From UBA4720 sp038227135 (GTDB taxonomy: Bacteria > Gemmatimonadota > Gemmatimonadetes > Gemmatimonadales > Gemmatimonadaceae): DNA of 5,758 nucleotides. This document shows, piece by piece, positions 1-4,356 of the stretch. The stretch lies in assembly GCA_038227135.1 (NCBI GenBank), contig JBBRQC010000070.1, positions 1 to 5,758 on the forward strand. The letters run 5' to 3'. The position numbers were made by a program, and so were the translations under genes. The notes under the pieces are model-generated. The model saw nothing but the letters and a program-made list of their open reading frames with translations, was not told where the DNA came from and did no database searches. How positions within the stretch are numbered: position 1 is the first letter of the stretch; each line of letters begins with the position of its first letter.

Positions 1-80
1 AATTCCTTTTTCCCAGTGTTCTGTCGTTTTTCGAATTCGGCGTCCGGTACAATTTTGGAAGCTCGATCGATCGGGAATAG
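1..80 (+). CDS. Partial 3' end of a possible outer-membrane beta-barrel protein
   Basis: Frame 3 is open from the left edge and stops at TAG 78-80. The readable 25 codons include the stretch SFFEFGVRYNF, in which F, F, V, Y and F alternate with E, G, R and N. That alternation, with a terminal Phe and an aromatic at -3, is the pattern of the last beta-strand (the beta-signal recognised by the Bam complex) in outer-membrane barrel proteins such as TonB-dependent receptors. A short tail (GSSIDRE) follows it, which is less usual because the Phe is normally the last residue. The stop lies 31 bases before a strong + strand terminator, as expected for a gene end. Frame 1 is also open, to a TGA at 97-99, but its translation shows no such pattern. 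Only about 25 codons are visible, so both the coding call and the family are tentative. Confidence 0.4.
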   Translation, partial: FLFPSVLSFFEFGVRYNFGSSIDRE

Positions 81-111
81 CTGCTTTAGGCGCGCCTGAC
101 GATAATGAGCC

Positions 112-142
112 GACGGCCCCGAAAGGGGCCGTCTTTTTTTTT
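112..142 (+). terminator. Strong intrinsic terminator for a + strand transcript
   Basis: A perfect 9-bp GC-rich stem (GACGGCCCC at 112-120, GGGGCCGTC at 125-133) is closed by a GAAA tetraloop and followed directly by nine T residues (134-142). This is a textbook Rho-independent terminator for transcription entering from the left edge. On the minus strand the same hairpin lies 18 bases after the glycosylase stop, but it is followed by GGCTCATTATC rather than a T run. It would therefore be a much weaker terminator for that operon, though the stem could still protect the 3' end of the message. Confidence 0.9.
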
Positions 143-151
143 AGCGCTCCT

Positions 152-826
152 CTACGCCGAGAGTTTGCCGCGAGAGACGTATCTATTGCCTTTCACGATC
201 CATCTGAGGGGCCAGTCGGCGGATTTGGTGATTCCAATGCGGGTCGTGACCTCCACTCTGTCGTCGGAGATGGGCTCGCCCTCCCGGACAATGATTGGCT
301 TGCGCTGAAGTGTTCTCTCGCTCATCGAGCCGGTGATGCCGAGCGCAGTGCAGAGCTTTCCGGGACCGTTGGTGAGGTCGGCGTCGCTCTTGATGCGGGG
401 ACGCCGCTTGTGCATAAGGGCGACCCCATCGAGCGGCTCGAGAGCGCGTACCAGCACGGCGCTCGGGAAATCCTCCGCGCGGGTAACCGCGTTGAAGCAC
501 CAGTACATGCCATATATGAAGTAGACATACGACGTGCCCGGCGGTCCGTAGAGTGCTTCGGTGCGGGCCGTGCGTCCAGCGGCCGCGTGGCAGGCGAGAT
601 CATGCTCACCGAGGTAGGCTTCGGTCTCCACAATTATTCCACTGGCACGTCCCTCGTCGGTATCGCACTCGAGAACCGTGCCCAGCATTTCACGGGCGAC
701 AATCTCAGTATCCCGCTCGTAAAAGCTGCGAGGAAGCGCTCGACCGTGGTGAAACTGCGAGCGCGGCCTCGAGCCCAGTAGACTCGATTTCGAATCTGCG
801 GGGCTCGAGGTCTCTTGCCTGGCCAT
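152..826 (-). CDS. mpg: DNA-3-methyladenine glycosylase (AAG/MPG family)
   Basis: This 224-residue protein belongs to the alkyladenine DNA glycosylase family, which removes 3-methyladenine, 7-methylguanine, hypoxanthine and related damaged purines to start base-excision repair in the cytoplasm. Alignment by eye to human AAG shows the key residues in place. VETEAYLG (66-73) carries Glu69 (human catalytic E125) and Tyr71 (Y127). His80 matches H136 and Arg85 matches R141. YVYFIYGMY (100-108) holds Tyr102 and the intercalating Tyr105 (Y159, Y162). Asn112 matches N169, Arg127 in LVRALEPLDG matches R182, and NGPGKLCTALGI (153-164) is the family motif. The first 30 or so residues are a polar tail before the usual LPRSFYERD opening, and there is no other start codon in that stretch. 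The ATG at 826 follows the TAA of the upstream gene by one base, so translation is probably coupled and both share one promoter. Nothing in the sequence suggests loss of function. A minus-strand terminator with a T run was not seen. Confidence 0.95.
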   Translation of the reverse strand: MARQETSSPADSKSSLLGSRPRSQFHHGRALPRSFYERDTEIVAREMLGTVLECDTDEGRASGIIVETEAYLGEHDLACHAAAGRTARTEALYGPPGTSYVYFIYGMYWCFNAVTRAEDFPSAVLVRALEPLDGVALMHKRRPRIKSDADLTNGPGKLCTALGITGSMSERTLQRKPIIVREGEPISDDRVEVTTRIGITKSADWPLRWIVKGNRYVSRGKLSA

Positions 827-827
827 G

Positions 828-2492
828 TTACTCGCTAGCGCTCTTGCTGCGACTCTTTCGTGGAGCCCGGCGCGGAGGCGGAGCGTCTCCCTCTGCAGAC
901 GCCGATTTGCGGGGGCGCCGCGGCTTTGCGTCACTGCCACCGCGCTTTCTGGAGGTCTTCGGCTTGGACTCGGGCTCGTGGAGCGCGTCTTCGCCCGTGA
1001 GCGGCAGATCGGCCACCGATTCCATGAAGACTGACTCCGGAGCGGGCCGAGATGTCTCGACGACCCCTACAGAGAGAAGATTCGCGGGCGGCGTGCCCAC
1101 TCGGGCGCCAATCGGTCCTCTGCCACGACCGCGGCCCGGGGCACTGCGGGCTCCCATTCCGGTCGGCATAGACGGCGCTGCCGGAGCGGCAACCTTCGGC
1201 GGCTCCGCTGCGGCGAGCTGCTCACTGACCGGCGTTTCGGCAGCGGCGGGTGCGACTTCGTAATCAGCGCCGCGACGACGCAGATCGATGAGGTTCGCGT
1301 CGTGCGCGTCCTGGAGGATCCGCAGAAAGTTTCGCTCGCTCAGACTTTCGCTGTCTCGTCCGAGGATCCCTCGCGCGGCAGTCCTCACCTGACTTGCGCG
1401 CGCGGGACCGCTTTCACTGACCGCGCGACGAACGAGATTGAATGCGTCCTCGCGTGTGAGGCGCTGGCCGCTCGAGCCAATGCCATCTCCATTCTCCGAA
1501 GGAGCGCCGGCAGCGACAGTCGCGGCTGGAAACTCCCCGGTGGAAATCGACGGGATCTCGGTGGATGGTGCCGAGTGCGGAGCAGCCGGTCGCGATGTGC
1601 GTCCATCACGATCGCGGTCGCGACCCCTGCCGCCACGCCGGCTGCGTCGCGGCCGATCGCTGGCCTCGACTTCGCCTGCGGCGGGGGTGGCGCTCCGGGC
1701 AGCGACGGACGCGGCGGCCGGCTCGCCCACTGTCGGGGCTCCGGCTGTACGCGGTGGTCCGACCTCGAATTGTCCGTTCTCGAGCTTGGTGAGCGAGAGA
1801 AGCCCGCGTTGCGCGGCTTCCGTGACGAATCGCGAGAACTTGGACATCCCCAGATTCTTTTCGTCGAAAGAGCTGTCGATTTGCTGCATCACTTGCTTGA
1901 GTCGGTCAGCGCGCATTACATCGCCGTTCCGTTTCATGCGAGTGATCGCTTCGGTGACGAGCTCCCACGGATCGCGCTTGACGATTTCTTCCTCGCCTGT
2001 TTTCACCAATCCCGCGAGCGCGTTGTAGCTGTAGTACTCGTCGCAATTCTGAACGAGGAGATCGCTGGAGGACTCACGAATTCCCACGCCGATGACGTAC
2101 TTGCCGTATTCCTTCAGCTTGATGACGAGGCTGGAAAAATCGGAGTCGCCGGAGAGCAGAATGAAAATGCCGATCTCGGGACGGGTGAATACCAGCTCCA
2201 TCGCATCGATCGCGAGCCGGATGTCCGTCGCGTTCTTCTTGGCCGACCCGTAAGCGGTGGCGAAGATCAGATCGATCGAGGACTCGGTGAGTGGAACGAC
2301 GTACTGTGGATATCGTCGCCAGTCGGCGTATGCGCGCTGTACCGCGACTTTTCCCTTCACAATGTCGGAAGAGAGAAGGTTTTTGAGCTCGGTTTGGAGG
2401 TCGGAGCGAATGCCGAGGGTTACGTTGTCGAAGTCGATCAGCAGGCAAGCGTTGGGAGCGTGGTGCGGGCCGGCTAATACGGCCTGGGACAT
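828..2492 (-). CDS. NYN-domain (LabA/DUF88-like) protein with LOTUS/OST-HTH domains and disordered RG-rich regions
   Basis: The 554-residue protein combines a PIN-like nuclease fold with putative RNA-binding modules. NYN domain, about residues 14-163: LLIDFDNV gives Asp20, Asp22 and Asn23; NATDIRLAIDAM gives Asp90; SGDSDF gives Asp116 and Asp118. These are the acidic metal-binding positions expected of an active NYN domain. LOTUS/OST-HTH domain, about 174-245, starts at DPWELVTEAI and contains FDEKNLGMSKFSRFV. A linker of about 100 residues follows, rich in Ala, Pro and Arg, with RRGGRGRDRDRDGR near 285-298. A second LOTUS-like winged helix, about 345-414 (LTREDAFNLVRRAV to ADYEV), is followed by a 140-residue disordered tail with GRGRGRG (453-459) and Lys/Arg clusters. 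The family includes cyanobacterial LabA, and LOTUS domains are known RNA binders, so a role in RNA cleavage or regulation is inferred. Start: ATG at 2492 places the NYN domain 13 residues in. The frame stays open upstream to a GTG at 2633 (601 residues). Shine-Dalgarno support is weak for all candidate starts. Confidence 0.88.
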   Translation of the reverse strand: MSQAVLAGPHHAPNACLLIDFDNVTLGIRSDLQTELKNLLSSDIVKGKVAVQRAYADWRRYPQYVVPLTESSIDLIFATAYGSAKKNATDIRLAIDAMELVFTRPEIGIFILLSGDSDFSSLVIKLKEYGKYVIGVGIRESSSDLLVQNCDEYYSYNALAGLVKTGEEEIVKRDPWELVTEAITRMKRNGDVMRADRLKQVMQQIDSSFDEKNLGMSKFSRFVTEAAQRGLLSLTKLENGQFEVGPPRTAGAPTVGEPAAASVAARSATPAAGEVEASDRPRRSRRGGRGRDRDRDGRTSRPAAPHSAPSTEIPSISTGEFPAATVAAGAPSENGDGIGSSGQRLTREDAFNLVRRAVSESGPARASQVRTAARGILGRDSESLSERNFLRILQDAHDANLIDLRRRGADYEVAPAAAETPVSEQLAAAEPPKVAAPAAPSMPTGMGARSAPGRGRGRGPIGARVGTPPANLLSVGVVETSRPAPESVFMESVADLPLTGEDALHEPESKPKTSRKRGGSDAKPRRPRKSASAEGDAPPPRRAPRKSRSKSASE

Positions 2493-2693
2493 TGCCTGCG
2501 GCCCGCGATGTATCGGGGCGACGTGCCGGTGCGCGCTATGTACGGGCGCGGACCGATGGGGTCGTGGGGTCATGAATTGTTGGATTACGTGTGCGCGGCT
2601 GCGTACCGGCGAACCTTGCTTGGGCGGGTGCACGCCTATGTTGACCCTGCGACAGTCGCCGCAGGCGGTGCGTCTTCAGGTCGGTGCGAGCGC

Positions 2694-2712
2694 GTCAACC
2701 ATGCTGGTTGAC
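2694..2712. promoter_or_regulatory. Perfect inverted repeat, possible operator
   Basis: GTCAACCA (2694-2701) and TGGTTGAC (2705-2712) are perfect inverted copies separated by TGC. The repeat lies between two divergent operons and is centred at about 2703. That is near -56 from the transcription start predicted for the kinase operon, a typical place for an activator site. Its 8-bp arms and short spacer suit a dimeric helix-turn-helix protein better than an RNA hairpin with a 3-base loop. The binding protein is unknown. The Fis-type regulator encoded downstream is one candidate, by inference only. Confidence 0.5.
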
Positions 2713-2745
2713 CGGTCGCCGGATCCTCGAAGTCGCGCCGTACAG

Positions 2746-2758
2746 GTATAATTTATAC
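2746..2758. promoter_or_regulatory. AT-rich palindrome with -10 element for the kinase operon, possibly bidirectional
   Basis: GTATAA and TTATAC form a perfect 6+6 palindrome around one T in otherwise GC-rich DNA. On the + strand it contains a consensus TATAAT (2747-2752), placing the transcription start near 2758-2760, about 10 bases before the kinase ATG. No good -35 hexamer lies 16-18 bases upstream, so an activator may be needed. Read on the minus strand the same element gives TATAAA and TTATAC, with TTGATT further upstream (2772-2777) at imperfect spacing. It could therefore also serve the NYN-glycosylase operon, which would then have a leader of about 250 bases. Confidence 0.5.
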
Positions 2759-2768
2759 TCGAATCCCC

Positions 2769-4061
2769 ATGAATCAACTGCGATTCCGTTCGCGCCTGGT
2801 ACTGATCCTCTCTTTATTCGCGATCGTACCCGCGCTTTTGCTCACGCTTTTGTGGAGCGGAACCGTGAGCACCGCGCTTCCATTCGTCACCGGGCGGTCG
2901 GCCTGGGACAGCGTGGCTGCCAGCGGCGAAAAGGCGATTGCGGCCGCCCGGCAGGCACCGCTCACGGCGTCACAGCGCAGGGCGATCGACGCCCACGAAC
3001 GCGAGCTTCGGCTGTCGGTCGAACAGGCGCGCCGATACAGCTTCCTCGCGACGCGCACCGTGAGGGTGATTGCGATCGCCGGGGTTCTGGCCCTCATCGT
3101 GTTGACGGGGGCCGCGTCCCGGGTGGCAGGGCACCTCAGCCGGCAGTTGAGCAGACCGCTCGACGAGCTCGTGCGATGGACGGAGCTGATCGGTCATGGC
3201 GAGCCGCTTCCGCCCCCGCCGAAGCCGACAGAGATTCCCGCCACTCGAAAAAACGGAGATGACGGGACTACCATCGAGGTCACGACCAGTCGGGTCCGAG
3301 GCGCGCCGGAATTCGAGACATTGCGGCGCAGCATGCGCGAGATGGTCTCCGAGCTGGAACACGGGCGGCGCCAAGCGGTTGAGGCGGAAAGACTGACCGC
3401 CTTCAGGGAAAGCGCGCGGCGTGTCGCGCACGAGATCAAGAACCCGCTGACCCCAATTCGTTTCGCGCTAGCCCGGTTGCGCGGTCACGCCCCTGAAGAG
3501 CTACAGGAAGATGTGAGCGTGATCGCAGTGGAATCCGACCGTCTCGATCGCATGGCCAGGAGCTTCGCCGAGTTCGGACGGCTCCCCGAAGGCCCGCCCG
3601 CGGAAATCGACATGGGAGAGCTCATTCGATATACTGCCCGAAGCTGCGTGCCTCCGGCCATTGCTCTCACTCTGCAGATAGACGACAATCTCCCCAGGGT
3701 GCACGGCCATAATGGGGCGCTCGCCGGTGCGTTGAGTAATGTTCTTCTCAACGCCGTCGATGCCTCCGGTGAACAGGGCCACATCTCGGTGAGCGCGCGC
3801 GCCGTGTCGGCGGGCGGCCGGAGCGCAGTCCGGATATCCGTCGCGGACGACGGCAAGGGCATCGCGCCGGACAAGCTGGAAACGATCTGGGAGCCGTACG
3901 TCACGAACAAACCGGGCGGAACGGGGCTCGGGCTGGCGATCGCGCGGCAGGCGGTGTGGGCGCACGATGGAACCGTGAACGCTACGAGCATGTTGGGGAA
4001 GGGGACGGAGATTCAACTCACTATACCAGCTGACGGCGTCAACGCCGAGAGGAAGTCTTGA
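2769..4061 (+). CDS. Membrane sensor histidine kinase (NtrY-like)
   Basis: This 430-residue inner-membrane kinase should autophosphorylate and pass phosphate to the response regulator encoded two genes downstream. Membrane helices lie at about residues 9-30 and 97-116 and flank a periplasmic segment of about 65 residues with no sensor fold I recognise. A HAMP-like region follows: first helix about 118-143 with SRPLDEL, second about 181-207. The two are separated by an unusual Pro-rich and polar insert (148-180). The H-box ARRVAHEIKNPLTPIRFAL has His221 as phosphoacceptor and resembles the NtrY group. The ATP-binding domain has the N-box (Asn324, Asn328), the G1 box DDGKGI (360-365), the F-box WEPY (374-377) and the G2 box GGTGLGL (383-389). 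No PAS domain is seen between HAMP and H-box, unlike classical NtrY. ATG 2769 is the first possible start after an in-frame TGA at 2709. There is no Shine-Dalgarno sequence, and the predicted transcription start lies only about 10 bases upstream. The stop is one base before the next gene. Confidence 0.95.
   Translation: MNQLRFRSRLVLILSLFAIVPALLLTLLWSGTVSTALPFVTGRSAWDSVAASGEKAIAAARQAPLTASQRRAIDAHERELRLSVEQARRYSFLATRTVRVIAIAGVLALIVLTGAASRVAGHLSRQLSRPLDELVRWTELIGHGEPLPPPPKPTEIPATRKNGDDGTTIEVTTSRVRGAPEFETLRRSMREMVSELEHGRRQAVEAERLTAFRESARRVAHEIKNPLTPIRFALARLRGHAPEELQEDVSVIAVESDRLDRMARSFAEFGRLPEGPPAEIDMGELIRYTARSCVPPAIALTLQIDDNLPRVHGHNGALAGALSNVLLNAVDASGEQGHISVSARAVSAGGRSAVRISVADDGKGIAPDKLETIWEPYVTNKPGGTGLGLAIARQAVWAHDGTVNATSMLGKGTEIQLTIPADGVNAERKS
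4048..4055 (+). promoter_or_regulatory. Ribosome binding site for the small coiled-coil protein
   Basis: GAGAGGAAG-like purine run (AGAGGAAG at 4048-4055) sits 7 bases before ATG 4063, inside the last codons of the kinase. It is the only good Shine-Dalgarno sequence in the operon and supports the small protein as a genuinely translated gene, possibly made in larger amounts than its neighbours. Confidence 0.7.
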
Positions 4062-4062
4062 T

Positions 4063-4356
4063 ATGGGACCCGAAATAGCCGTTCCACTTGGCGTCTTTGT
4101 CACCGCAATCGTCCTCGCCGTCGGCGTTCCACTGGCGCGGGCGTATTCCCGGCGAATGGATGCCCAATCGAGGAACCCGCAGATTCCGAGCGAAGTCTCG
4201 GCGAGGCTCGAGCGGATGGAGCAGGCGATCGATTCGGTAGCCCTCGAAGTCGAGCGCATCTCGGAGGGCCAGCGATTCACCACGAAGCTTCTCTCCGAGG
4301 GTAAGGGCGCCTCTGGCGCGCTCGGCGGGACTTCCGCTCGGGATCGCGCGACGTAA
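4063..4356 (+). CDS. Small membrane protein with one N-terminal helix and a coiled coil
   Basis: The 97-residue product has no function I can name. Residues 5-25 (IAVPLGVFVTAIVLAVGVPLA) form one membrane helix, followed by Arg-rich residues (26-37) that would place the rest in the cytoplasm. From 45 to 66 the residues Val45, Leu49, Met52, Ile56, Val59, Val63 and Ile66 follow an exact 4-3 spacing, a three-heptad coiled coil, and then comes SEGQRFTTKLLSE (67-79). The last 18 residues are Gly/Ala/Ser-rich and probably disordered. One base separates it from the kinase stop, and its TAA directly abuts the GTG of the regulator, so it is made together with the two-component pair. Architecture and size recall PspB of the phage-shock system (membrane helix plus coiled coil, about 75 residues), but no specific PspB motif is seen. 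A role as scaffold or modulator of the kinase is inferred from position only. The good ribosome site at 4048-4055 supports this start. Confidence 0.88.
   Translation: MGPEIAVPLGVFVTAIVLAVGVPLARAYSRRMDAQSRNPQIPSEVSARLERMEQAIDSVALEVERISEGQRFTTKLLSEGKGASGALGGTSARDRAT

Noticed and set aside
63..97. CGATCGATCG and AGGCGCGCCT short palindromes
   Set aside because: They are short, restriction-site-like words expected by chance in GC-rich DNA, with no second copy or nearby element to give them meaning.
48..142. A small RNA of about 80 bases, with TACAAT at 48-53 as -10 and the terminator at 112-142
   Set aside because: No -35 element is placed correctly, and TACAAT falls inside the probable coding end of the left-edge gene (Tyr-Asn codons). 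The terminator is explained more simply as that gene's terminator.
641..665. TGGCACG as the start of a sigma-54 promoter
   Set aside because: No TTGC-like -12 element follows at the fixed spacing, and the site is inside the glycosylase coding region.
152..940. A longer form of the glycosylase starting at 940
   Set aside because: The extra 38 residues overlap the NYN C-terminus in another frame. The ATG at 826, one base after the NYN stop, is the natural start.
553..1263. A 236-codon open frame on the + strand opposite the glycosylase and the NYN tail
   Set aside because: Its Arg/Ser/Gly-rich composition mirrors the complementary strand, and it spans two well-supported minus-strand genes.
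1302..2477. A 391-codon open frame on the + strand, antisense to the NYN gene
   Set aside because: It has no recognisable domain and lies fully opposite a gene with clear NYN and LOTUS motifs. Long antisense frames are common in GC-rich DNA, and its translation looks like low-complexity shadow sequence.
2641..2746. TTGACC at 2641-2646 and 2708-2713 as -35 elements
   Set aside because: The first has no -10 at a usable distance. The second lies 33 bases from TATAAT, far beyond the 16-18 base spacing needed, and is better explained as part of the inverted repeat.
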